A stretch of DNA of 10,188 nt from an uncultured Sphingobacteriales bacterium (lineage in GTDB: Bacteria; Bacteroidota; Bacteroidia; Chitinophagales; Chitinophagaceae): assembly GCA_946887085.1 (NCBI GenBank), contig CAMPKG010000102.1:1-10188 (forward strand). Direction: 5' to 3'. The position numbers were made by a program, and so were the translations under genes. The stretch's first letter is position 1. Every line of letters begins with the position of its first letter. The notes beneath the pieces are model-generated. The model had not been told where the DNA came from. It did not search any database and saw only the letters and a program-made list of their open reading frames with translations. Positions 1 to 6,536 of this stretch are shown piece after piece.

Positions 1-1431
1 CTTTGCCGCGGGGCCTTCTGTCAGACGCACCATTCCCCAGTTTGCAGTTACAGCAGGCAGGTCGGCGGCGTCAACTGTTCCGTCTCCGTTGCAGTCGGCA
101 TGTTTCAGATTCACTCCATTGATAAAGGTATCGGCCCATGGAGGACACCACTCGGCCTGCCATGTAGTTGTTGCGCCTGCGCGTACTGGTCCTGTTTGGC
201 CAAAGGCCACAGCAACTGCAAGAGGGTCGTAAACGTTTACCGTATAGTCGCCATTTGCATCACCAGCCCATACACTGTCCGTCTGGCACTGAGCCGTCTG
301 CACTGCCACCGCGAACATAGCATATGCCTGTGCAGGACATGAGTTATCCCTCGCCAGTACATTGAAGTAGAACACCGGCATTGTAGCAGGGTTCATCGTT
401 GCGGGTGTAGTCCACGTGATGTTAGCAGTTGCGCCGCCAAGGGCAGGGGCGGTAACGATATTGAATGTCCAGCCGGGCATGGTGGGCGCTGTAATATACA
501 GGTACACCGAGTCTGTTGGAGTAGGATCTGTAAAGGCAAGCGATATGCTGTTAGCGGCACCAGGGCAGGTGACATAATTGAAGCCGGTGCTTGCCGTAGG
601 AAGTGGCGACGTGGAGACAATTGACGAAGGCAGCGAAACCAGCGTGAAATCTCTCATTGTCGTAGCTATAAGCTGCCCGTTGCGGTATTCTTTTATCTTG
701 ATGCCAAGAGCGAACTTACCTGCTGTGGCAGCCATAACGGTAACAGTGTTATTTGCATTGAGTGTAAGCGTACTTCCTCCACCAAGTGGGTTGAGGAAAG
801 TGTAGCCGACATCGTAAGGGATCGGGTTGTTATAGGAGTCGGAAGGCTGAAACCACTCATAAGCGATGCTGTCGTTCTCAGGGTCCACCGCATTCAGAGG
901 GATAACGGTCGAGGATCCCTGTGATACCCAAAGTGGGTTAGGGTTAGGCAGCCATGCGCTGGAGTTGATATTGGTCGTATTGTCAAGAGTGGTAGCTACA
1001 TAGTTGTTAAAGCTGCCGGGGTTGACAAGGTTAATGATGCCGAACGGCCTGCAGCAAAGAGTCCACTCCATCTTCCAGGACGAGGGCGCGAGCGTAACGG
1101 TGTCAGAATATATCCTTCTTTCAAAACCTGGGAAAACTGACGGTGCTAGCTGACAGGAATTCAGTATGCCCGTGCAGTAGCTGCCAAGGGTATCCGGGCC
1201 TTGGGTGAGGGGCAGGTTCCTGGTGAAAGTGGATGCAGGTCCTGTAAACACTACAGGCTCCGAAGTGGTCAGATAGATACTGCCAACCTCACACGCCTTC
1301 ATAAGTGTAACATAGACACGGTAGAGATTACCGGTGCCGGTATATTCATACCGAATCTCAGCAGATGCCAGGTGCGAGGCGCCGGCACGTGAGCAAATGA
1401 TCAGGGCCAGGAACAGTAGACAGTATCTCAT
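1..1431 (-). CDS. Secreted protein with dockerin-like Ca2+ loops (3' end cut by window edge)
   Basis: The frame is open without a stop from the ATG at 1431 to base 1, giving 477 codons with the carboxyl end outside the window. The N-terminus is a signal peptide (MRYCLLFLALIICSRAGA). The next segment, SHLASAEIRYEYTGTGNLYR, resembles the 'ATHIVGGEI.Y.Y.G...Y' opening of large Bacteroidota surface or gliding-associated proteins. The middle is beta-rich and Ser/Thr/Pro-rich, consistent with Ig/PKD-like or adhesin modules; a segment near residue 210 (NAVDPENDSIAYEW) is typical of cadherin/PKD-like folds. Two EF-hand-like loops follow: DANGDYTVNVYD from residue 391 and DCNGDGTVDAAD from residue 446, spaced as in type I dockerins. 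In Bacteroidota such pairs often sit just before a T9SS sorting domain, so one is expected beyond the edge (inference). No strong ribosome binding site is seen, as is usual in this phylum. The ligand is unknown. Confidence in the gene is high; in exact function, low. Confidence 0.9.
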   Translation of the reverse strand, partial: MRYCLLFLALIICSRAGASHLASAEIRYEYTGTGNLYRVYVTLMKACEVGSIYLTTSEPVVFTGPASTFTRNLPLTQGPDTLGSYCTGILNSCQLAPSVFPGFERRIYSDTVTLAPSSWKMEWTLCCRPFGIINLVNPGSFNNYVATTLDNTTNINSSAWLPNPNPLWVSQGSSTVIPLNAVDPENDSIAYEWFQPSDSYNNPIPYDVGYTFLNPLGGGSTLTLNANNTVTVMAATAGKFALGIKIKEYRNGQLIATTMRDFTLVSLPSSIVSTSPLPTASTGFNYVTCPGAANSISLAFTDPTPTDSVYLYITAPTMPGWTFNIVTAPALGGATANITWTTPATMNPATMPVFYFNVLARDNSCPAQAYAMFAVAVQTAQCQTDSVWAGDANGDYTVNVYDPLAVAVAFGQTGPVRAGATTTWQAEWCPPWADTFINGVNLKHADCNGDGTVDAADLPAVTANWGMVRLTEGPAAK

Positions 1432-1697
1432 ACAAATTGTTTTTGGTTAATGATGTTCTGTAATATTATAACAATGTTTTAAGTAAGACAGCGGATTATT
1501 TGCCGTGGTTGGCTGTTTTTGGAAAAAAAGCTGACAGCGGGGTGACAATGCCTGCCTTTGCAGCGCTCCCCGGTGAACTCTGTTAGCGGCCGACGACCAG
1601 TATATATTCTTATTTGCTATTGTTTATTCGTCCCCGTTGTAGGGGTATACATCTTCACTAACCCCGAGCATCTGTTTGATACTATCTCCATACTCTA

Positions 1698-1730
1698 TAC
1701 TAGCTTAATACTAGCTTAATACTAGCTTCA
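1698..1730. repeat. Three tandem 11-bp repeats (TACTAGCTTAA)
   Basis: Units lie at 1698-1708, 1709-1719 and 1720-1730. The first two are identical (TACTAGCTTAA) and the third differs by one base (TACTAGCTTCA). The 11-bp period is close to one helical turn, so the units would present the same face of the DNA, as in some operators (iterons are usually longer). Replication slippage is an equally simple explanation. Confidence 0.85.
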
Positions 1731-1917
1731 ATCATACGCAATAGCCAGACATTGTGACGAATAAAATTTTATCCATAATGCTAAAAGCCGGGATGTATTT
1801 TTCAGCATACCATATTCCCATGTCGTATACACTTACGCCATACCTGGGTTTGCGTTTCGTCATGCTCATTTACATGCGGAAATACATGCCGTCGGAAGAT
1901 CGTGCCGGGAATGATAA

Positions 1918-1937
1918 GTTGTAAATTGTAACCAAAG
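1918..1937 (+). promoter_or_regulatory. Shared NHL-cassette leader motif, copy A
   Basis: GTTGTAAATTGTAACCAAAG lies exactly 8 bases before the ATG of the NHL relic. The same element occurs at the same distance before both intact NHL genes (3207-3226 and 5168-5187). In this copy the inner palindrome is degraded to TTGTAACCAA (3 of 5 pairs kept), fitting a decaying unit. The role is unknown: operator, promoter -7 region (TAAATTGT is a poor match to TAnnTTTG), or translation signal. Confidence 0.65.
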
Positions 1938-1945
1938 GCGCAGAT

Positions 1946-2065
1946 ATGAAAAACGTATGCCAATTCGCTAGCATAGCATTATTCCTTGTTTTTATCTCCT
2001 TTCACATTTCTGTACAGAACATCATAACCACTGTGGCAGGCGTAGGAACGGGCACAGTTACATAG
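1946..2065 (+). pseudogene. Truncated NHL-repeat gene relic (signal peptide end only)
   Basis: A 39-codon frame, ATG at 1946 and TAG at 2063-2065. It begins MKNVCQFASIALFLVF and continues VQNIITTVAGVGTG. The intact NHL genes at 3235 and 5196 begin MKNICRRLSIFL and MKSITSFRSILL and reach QNIITTVAGGGTGG at exactly the same residue (Gln24 in all three). The upstream leader is also shared. Homology stops after about residue 36 and the frame ends at once, so this is the 5' stump of a third cassette whose remainder has been lost or replaced by the gene at 2119. It could still be translated into a short exported peptide, but nothing suggests a function. Confident as a relic because signal peptide length, mature N-terminus and leader all match. 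Confidence 0.8.
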
Positions 2066-2094
2066 AAATCGTTCATTTATTATAAGATTCATAA

Positions 2095-2102
2095 TATCTT
2101 TG
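2095..2102 (+). promoter_or_regulatory. Candidate Bacteroidota -7 box (TATCTTTG)
   Basis: TATCTTTG fits the Bacteroidota -7 consensus TAnnTTTG fully and ends 16 bases before the ATG at 2119, implying a short 5' leader. No good TTTG -33 element is visible at the expected spacing; GTTC near 2071 is the nearest, and is weak. It lies just after the relic's stop codon, so the gene at 2119 would have its own promoter. Confidence 0.45.
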
Positions 2103-2118
2103 TGTATATAACCATGCT

Positions 2119-3039
2119 ATGAAGCCTGTATCTTTTACCCTGCTGCGTATAGGATTGCATCTTGTAACCACATTCTTGTTCACATTAGGTTTTGGATCTC
2201 CTGGGCCTGTTCATGCACAAAAAACAGTAGATTCTTTTTATAGCGTGGGCGCCGAGTGGACCTATCATTATCGCGAAGTCTATAAACTTTGTTCGAGCTG
2301 TAGTCATGACGCCACGGGAGCGATGGCCTTTATTGTGATGAAGGACACTGTGATTGATGGAGACGCTTATAAATTACTGTACCAAAAAATGAAGGGTAAG
2401 TACGGGTGGGCTGTGGTGCCAGGCAGCGGTTATTCTGTAAAAGAAGGGCCGAGCGGGCCATGGTTGCTTGGTTACTTAATGATACGCAGCGACAGTATCT
2501 TTTTTACCAACAAGACTTTTACTGATTACCAAACCGCGTTTCATGCCATGTATCCCTTAGACGTCCCCGCATTTCTATATGTATTTGACAGCACAAAGTG
2601 GACAACAGCATCTGCCGAAAAACTGTTCACTTTTCTTCCGATGAGGTTTGTGCACAGTATGTTCTTTGCCTGTTACGATAATCAAATGGGGTTTACGTTT
2701 AAAGATTTGACAAATCCTATCAAGATTCCATCGAATTTGAATACTACTTGCTTTGATTGGAATGTTTATCTAAATGCTGACGAGATAGGCGATGTTAATC
2801 ATCAGTTATCCATATTTCCAAACCCTTTGCCAGGAAATACTCTTAGTTTTTCCGGCGTTGATCCAGCCGATCTTGCCAGCATTAGGGTTTGCGACTTTCA
2901 GGGAAAGGAAGTGCGGGCGTATTATCCACCAGCATTCCAATCGGGAAATGTATCTATAGATCTTCCCCCGTCAGTATACGTTGTGCGGTTCGAGTTTAAA
3001 GACGGGAGAAGCAAGATGCAAATGTTGTCAAGGTTATAG
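2119..3039 (+). CDS. Secreted T9SS type A sorting-domain protein, function unknown
   Basis: A 306-residue protein exported by Sec and then probably by the type IX system. Residues 1-34 form a signal peptide (hydrophobic core LVTTFLFTLGF, end near VHAQ). The mature part opens with FYSVGAEWTYHY and has a Cys pair CSSC (58-61) and aromatic, beta-rich stretches without a family signature I recognise. From about residue 229 the C-terminus is a typical T9SS type A sorting domain: LSIFPNPLPGN (230-240), a central IRVCDFQGKEV strand, and a final Y-V-V-R-F strand with KMQMLSRL at the end. It sits between the NHL relic and the first intact NHL cassette but is related to neither. Codon and base usage is more AT-rich than the gene at 1-1431. 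It may have been inserted into, or brought next to, the broken cassette. Secretion route is fairly sure; role unknown. Confidence 0.88.
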   Translation: MKPVSFTLLRIGLHLVTTFLFTLGFGSPGPVHAQKTVDSFYSVGAEWTYHYREVYKLCSSCSHDATGAMAFIVMKDTVIDGDAYKLLYQKMKGKYGWAVVPGSGYSVKEGPSGPWLLGYLMIRSDSIFFTNKTFTDYQTAFHAMYPLDVPAFLYVFDSTKWTTASAEKLFTFLPMRFVHSMFFACYDNQMGFTFKDLTNPIKIPSNLNTTCFDWNVYLNADEIGDVNHQLSIFPNPLPGNTLSFSGVDPADLASIRVCDFQGKEVRAYYPPAFQSGNVSIDLPPSVYVVRFEFKDGRSKMQMLSRL

Positions 3040-3206
3040 GAGCACTATGTTAATCTTGAGGGGTTTCCGCGATGCTCTGATCCAGACTCAGTAATTCCTC
3101 AACAATAGTATATCCTTCTCGTCAAGCAACATTCACAGAGAGACATCCAACGCGCCTTCTTGCAGGATTTCCCCAGCCCTGCGTCTTATCAATAGGCCGG
3201 GTTTAA

Positions 3207-3226
3207 ATTGTAAATTGTGTACAAAG
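3207..3226 (+). promoter_or_regulatory. Shared NHL-cassette leader motif, copy B
   Basis: ATTGTAAATTGTGTACAAAG lies 8 bases before the ATG at 3235. The inner TTGTGTACAA (3215-3224) is palindromic apart from its central pair. Because the element and its spacing match the copies at 1918 and 5168, it also settles the start codon: ATG 3235 rather than the in-frame GTG at 3217, which lies inside the motif. Confidence 0.7.
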
Positions 3227-3234
3227 TATCTGGC

Positions 3235-4560
3235 ATGAAAAACATTTGTCGCCGTCTTTCCATATTCCTGGGCCTGTTTTTGCTGCCCATGGCTGGCCAT
3301 ACCCAGAACATCATCACTACAGTCGCCGGCGGAGGCACAGGCGGCGATGGCGGACTCGCTGTAAATGCAGCGCTGAGCGACGTTTACGACGTATATGCGG
3401 ACGACACAGGCAACTTCTATATAGTGGAGCTCTTTAGTGTCCGGAAGGTGGATAAGGCCACAGGCATCATACAGAGTGTGGCAGGAACTGGCAGTCCCGG
3501 CTACGCGGGTGATGGAGGCCCTGCCAACCAGGCAAAGTTCTTTGGGGCTGATGCTATAGCCTTCGATACGAACGGTGACTATTACATAGCAGACAATGGC
3601 AATCACCGGATTCGGAAGGTGGAAGCCGCGACTAATATTATTACCACTATGGCTGGAAACGGAACCAGTGGTTACTCCGGGGATGGCGGGCTGGCTACAA
3701 GCGCACAGATCGGTGCGCCGAACGATATTGCGCTGGACGCTGCAGGGAATCTCTACATTGCTGATGAGGGATGTGTAATTAGAAGAGTAGATAAGCAAAC
3801 AGGAATTATAAGCTCTGTAGCGGGCAATGGAGTACAAGGGACATGGACCAATGGGCAGACGGCTGCAAATGCGCAGATTGGAAAAATAAAAGGTATTTGT
3901 GTTGACAAGAATGGGAACATCTACTTTGCTGATCTGGATAATCACAAAATTGGCAAAATTGATCAAACGGGAATTCTTACGACATTTTGCGGCACAGGAG
4001 TAGCTGGGAGTTCAGGGGATGGAACCTTGGCAACAAGTGCTGATATAAGCTGTCCTTTTAAGCTTAAGATATACCAAGGAGAGGTATATTTTAGTGAATA
4101 TTGCTGGACAACAATCCGCAAAATAAATTTACAAACAGGGATAATAAATACAGTCGCAGGCAACGGAATTTCTGGTTTTAGTGGTGATGGAGGTCCTGCA
4201 CTACAAGCTCAACTCAACGGTCCCATTGGGATGTCCTTTGATACTAGCAACAATATGTTCATTTCTGACCGGTTAAATTTCCGAATTAGGAAAGTAAGTA
4301 ACGTAACATCGGTTGCAGAACAGCTCCCAATAGTTTATAATATTTTCCCTATTCCATCTACTGGAAAAATATTTGTGGGTGCTAATGAAGATATATTGGA
4401 GATAGAGATTTTCAGCTCAACTGGGACTAAAATATTTGAAAACTCCATTAGGGAGAAACAAACTCAATTCGATATTTCACATGCACCCAATGGCATTTAT
4501 TTGGTGAAATTAGTAAGTGATGCAGGAATTGTAAACAGAAAAATAGTTATTAATCACTAA
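3235..4560 (+). CDS. NHL-repeat beta-propeller protein with T9SS sorting domain (copy B)
   Basis: A 441-residue exported protein. Residues 1-23 are a signal peptide ending GHT before QNIITTVAGGG. Residues 24-356 contain six NHL-type blades with the pattern I-A-x-D-x-x-G-N-x-Y-I-A-D-x-x-x-x-x-I-R-K-V, joined by linkers TVAGxGxxGxSGDGGxA. Blade cores fall near residues 50, 106, 163, 218, 275 and 330; the fifth (KLKIYQGEVYFSEYCWTTIR) is the least typical. This predicts a six-bladed beta-propeller. Residues 364-441 form a T9SS type A sorting domain (NIFPIPSTGKIF ... GIYLVKLVSDAGIVNRKIVI). NHL propellers usually bind proteins, peptides or glycans; the ligand here is unknown. The start was chosen by alignment with copies A and C. 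A paralogue of identical length lies at 5196, and a DUF5060-like gene follows 10 bases after the stop, probably co-transcribed. Confidence 0.93.
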   Translation: MKNICRRLSIFLGLFLLPMAGHTQNIITTVAGGGTGGDGGLAVNAALSDVYDVYADDTGNFYIVELFSVRKVDKATGIIQSVAGTGSPGYAGDGGPANQAKFFGADAIAFDTNGDYYIADNGNHRIRKVEAATNIITTMAGNGTSGYSGDGGLATSAQIGAPNDIALDAAGNLYIADEGCVIRRVDKQTGIISSVAGNGVQGTWTNGQTAANAQIGKIKGICVDKNGNIYFADLDNHKIGKIDQTGILTTFCGTGVAGSSGDGTLATSADISCPFKLKIYQGEVYFSEYCWTTIRKINLQTGIINTVAGNGISGFSGDGGPALQAQLNGPIGMSFDTSNNMFISDRLNFRIRKVSNVTSVAEQLPIVYNIFPIPSTGKIFVGANEDILEIEIFSSTGTKIFENSIREKQTQFDISHAPNGIYLVKLVSDAGIVNRKIVINH

Positions 4561-4570
4561 CGCCTTGCCG

Positions 4571-5101
4571 ATGAAAAACTGCCTTTTGTTTGGTCTAATA
4601 GTATTGATGATCCCTGCGCGTGCAGCACTATTTAATTCGGTAGCGACAGTAACTGGAGGTAGTGTGGCAAAATACAGTAAGTTCGAAGTTGGAATAAGCT
4701 TGATTCCTGTCATTACCAATCCATATGACCCGAATGAAGTTGACATGTACGCCATCTTCACCTCCCCAGGAGGCAAAGAGTACAGCCGTGATGCATTCTG
4801 GTATCGCGAATATTCACGCTGCAATACGTGTATTAATCCGACTACTCAAGGTCTGCAAGATACCTGCGGGTCATTCAATGAGGTTCCTGAAATATATCCG
4901 CCGAATGCAAATGCTTATTTAACCGATCAGAATACAATATTCCCTTGGCGAGTGCGGTTTGCACCGGATGCTACCGGTACATGGACCTATATCGTTGTGG
5001 CGCATCTGCCAGGATCGGGACAGAGCGACACATCCGCTCCCCAGTTCCATCAAATCATACGTGAAAACATGCAACCAAAAAACCGTTTTTTAACGGTATA
5101 A
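4571..5101 (+). CDS. Short secreted DUF5060-like protein, probably an N-terminal fragment (copy B)
   Basis: A 176-residue protein starting 10 bases after the NHL gene, so probably in the same transcript. ATG 4571 is preferred over the TTG at 4565. Residues 1-18 are a signal peptide (MKNCLLFGLIVLMIPARA). Residues 34-145 resemble DUF5060, the beta-sandwich found in front of putative glycoside hydrolase or collagen-binding domains: KYSKFEVGI, NPYDPNEVDMYAIFTSPGGK (50-69), then FPWRVRFAPDATGTWTY (124-140). A Cys cluster C-x-x-C-x10-C (84-98) is conserved in the paralogue at 6537. Unlike most DUF5060 proteins, nothing follows: the protein ends about 30 residues after the domain (NRFLTV) with no catalytic region and no T9SS sorting domain. 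It is either a stand-alone domain or the stump of a longer gene. Domain assignment is moderately confident and made by eye. Confidence 0.8.
   Translation: MKNCLLFGLIVLMIPARAALFNSVATVTGGSVAKYSKFEVGISLIPVITNPYDPNEVDMYAIFTSPGGKEYSRDAFWYREYSRCNTCINPTTQGLQDTCGSFNEVPEIYPPNANAYLTDQNTIFPWRVRFAPDATGTWTYIVVAHLPGSGQSDTSAPQFHQIIRENMQPKNRFLTV
5082..5097. terminator. Hairpin over the end of the first DUF5060-like gene
   Basis: ACCGTT-TTTT-AACGGT is a perfect 6-bp stem with a 4-base loop overlapping the last codons before the TAA at 5099. On the plus strand it has an A-run before it and no U-run after, so it is a poor terminator in that direction. Read on the minus strand it is followed by TTTTTT, the arrangement of an intrinsic terminator, yet no minus-strand gene ends here. 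It may be a chance structure. Confidence 0.3.
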
Positions 5102-5167
5102 AATGACAAACCTTAGCCATACGTTTACATGACGATGACTTTCATCCGATGATTATCGCTCTTATAG

Positions 5168-5187
5168 GTTGTAAATTGTATACAAAG
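5168..5187 (+). promoter_or_regulatory. Shared NHL-cassette leader motif, copy C
   Basis: GTTGTAAATTGTATACAAAG lies 8 bases before the ATG at 5196. The inner TTGTATACAA (5176-5185) is a perfect 10-bp palindrome, the best preserved of the three copies. It lies in the 94-bp gap after the first DUF5060-like gene, suggesting that the second cassette is expressed from its own signal. Confidence 0.7.
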
Positions 5188-5195
5188 CCTCTAAT

Positions 5196-6521
5196 ATGAA
5201 AAGTATCACTAGCTTCCGCTCCATCCTTCTTAGCCTCTTTTTCCTTCCAGTTGTTGGTTATTCTCAAAATATTATTACCACAGTCGCCGGTGGCGGCACA
5301 GGCGGCGATGGCGGACTGGCGGTAAATGCCTGGCTGGATGATGTATACGATGTTTATGCCGATGATACCGGCAACTTCTACATTGTAGAGCTAAGCAGTA
5401 TCCGAAAGGTAGATCATGCAACGGGGATAATAAAAACTGTAGCGGGCACCGGTGTGCCCGGCTACTCGGGAGACGGCGGACCTGCTGACCAGGCAAAGCT
5501 TTATGGAGCTGTTGCGATAGCCTTTGACAAGAACGGAGACTATTACATAGCTGACAATGGCGCCCACTGTATTCGCAAGGTGGATGCAGCGACAAATATC
5601 ATCACCACGGTTGCAGGCAATGGAACCTTTGGCAATTCCGGTGATGGCGGACCGGCAACGAGCGCACAGTTAGGGTTTCCCAATGATATTGCGCTCGATG
5701 GGGCCGGCAATCTTTATATAGCGGATGAACGATATGTCATCAGACGAGTTGACAAGCAGACAGGTGTTATAACAACGGTCGCAGGAAATGGGGTACTGGG
5801 AACATGGAGCAATGGGCAGACCGCTTTAAGTGCGCAGTTAGGAAGTATACGCGGAATATGCGTTGACAAAGCAGGCAATATCTTTTTGGCAGATTTGAAT
5901 AATCATAGAATAGGAAAGATAGATCCATCAGGAATTCTTACGACTTACTGTGGAACTGGACAATTAGGAAATACAGGTGAGGGTGGACCAGCAGTTAACG
6001 CCGACATTGGTGCCGGAACAAAAGTCAGGGTTGACGACGCTGACAACATCTTTTTTACGGATTACAACGTTGTGAAATTTATTGCTGCCGGCACTGGCAT
6101 TCTTACGCATATTGCGGGAAGCGGATTAGTCGGCCCATTAGGAGATGGAGGCCCCGCACTACAGGCAACGCTTAATGCTCCGACATCAGCATGTCTGGAC
6201 GGGGCCAACAACCTATTTATCGCAGATAAATTGAACTACCGGATTAGGAGAGTTGCAGGCCCATTGAATATCAAGGAAGAAGCAATGTTAACGATGGTTC
6301 GCCCTTATCCAAATCCGTCGGTTGGTGGATTTACTTTCAGTTCATCTAAAGAAATCAAAAAGATCGAGGTTAGAAGTGTCACGGGCGAACTCGTATATCA
6401 ATCTAATTTTAAGGCTTTGATTGCCCAAATAGATCTTACCTCACAGCCAGACGGCATGTATGTGGCAAATGTAATTAGTGATGTCGGTGTCGTCAGTGAA
6501 CGCATTATTATTCATCACTAA
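5196..6521 (+). CDS. NHL-repeat beta-propeller protein with T9SS sorting domain (copy C)
   Basis: A 441-residue paralogue of the gene at 3235, with the same length and layout. Residues 1-23 are a signal peptide ending GYS before QNIITTVAGGG; six NHL-type blades follow (cores near residues 50, 106, 163, 218, 275 and 329), with linkers such as TVAGTGVPGYSGDGGPA. A T9SS type A sorting domain follows from about residue 365 (MVRPYPNPSVGGFTF ... GMYVANVISDVGVVSERIII). Counting by hand, residues 24-200 share about 84% identity with copy B without a gap, residues 201-260 about 68%, and the fifth blade and sorting domain clearly less. Many codons in the conserved part differ only silently, so the pair is not a recent duplicate and the protein has been under selection. 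It probably stays on the surface or is released through T9SS. The ligand is unknown. A DUF5060-like gene follows 15 bases after the stop. Confidence 0.93.
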   Translation: MKSITSFRSILLSLFFLPVVGYSQNIITTVAGGGTGGDGGLAVNAWLDDVYDVYADDTGNFYIVELSSIRKVDHATGIIKTVAGTGVPGYSGDGGPADQAKLYGAVAIAFDKNGDYYIADNGAHCIRKVDAATNIITTVAGNGTFGNSGDGGPATSAQLGFPNDIALDGAGNLYIADERYVIRRVDKQTGVITTVAGNGVLGTWSNGQTALSAQLGSIRGICVDKAGNIFLADLNNHRIGKIDPSGILTTYCGTGQLGNTGEGGPAVNADIGAGTKVRVDDADNIFFTDYNVVKFIAAGTGILTHIAGSGLVGPLGDGGPALQATLNAPTSACLDGANNLFIADKLNYRIRRVAGPLNIKEEAMLTMVRPYPNPSVGGFTFSSSKEIKKIEVRSVTGELVYQSNFKALIAQIDLTSQPDGMYVANVISDVGVVSERIIIHH

Positions 6522-6536
6522 CTTAACAGAGATCAT

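Larger units (their letters stand above)
1432..1945. other. Gene-free stretch between divergent units
   Basis: About 510 bases with no convincing coding frame. It must hold the promoter of the minus-strand gene starting at 1431 and the leader of the NHL relic at 1946. Visible structure includes three perfectly phased 11-bp repeats (1698-1730), a 12-bp palindrome ATAAAATTTTAT (1761-1772), and a weak A/T stem-loop around 1512-1531. I found no TAnnTTTG box at a convincing distance from 1431, and no tRNA-like fold. Confidence 0.6.

Noticed and set aside
1512..1531. Terminator-like stem (GCTGTTTTT / AAAAAAAGC) upstream of the minus-strand gene
   Set aside because: The stem is nearly all A-T with a mismatch and a loop too small to fold fully, and no gene ends there.
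1698..1730. CRISPR array
   Set aside because: The units are 11 bp and directly adjoining with no spacers, and no cas gene is present.
3217..3234. GTG start extending the first NHL protein by six residues
   Set aside because: It lies inside the shared leader motif, and the paralogue and relic both start at the ATG 8 bases after that motif.
3133..3966. A 277-codon open frame on the minus strand opposite the first NHL gene
   Set aside because: It is an antisense shadow of the repetitive NHL coding sequence. The plus-strand frame has a signal peptide, NHL blades and a sorting domain, while this one has no domain pattern.
4510..4824. A 104-codon minus-strand frame over the NHL/DUF5060 junction
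   Set aside because: It is antisense to two plus-strand genes supported by their paralogues; no recognisable motif.
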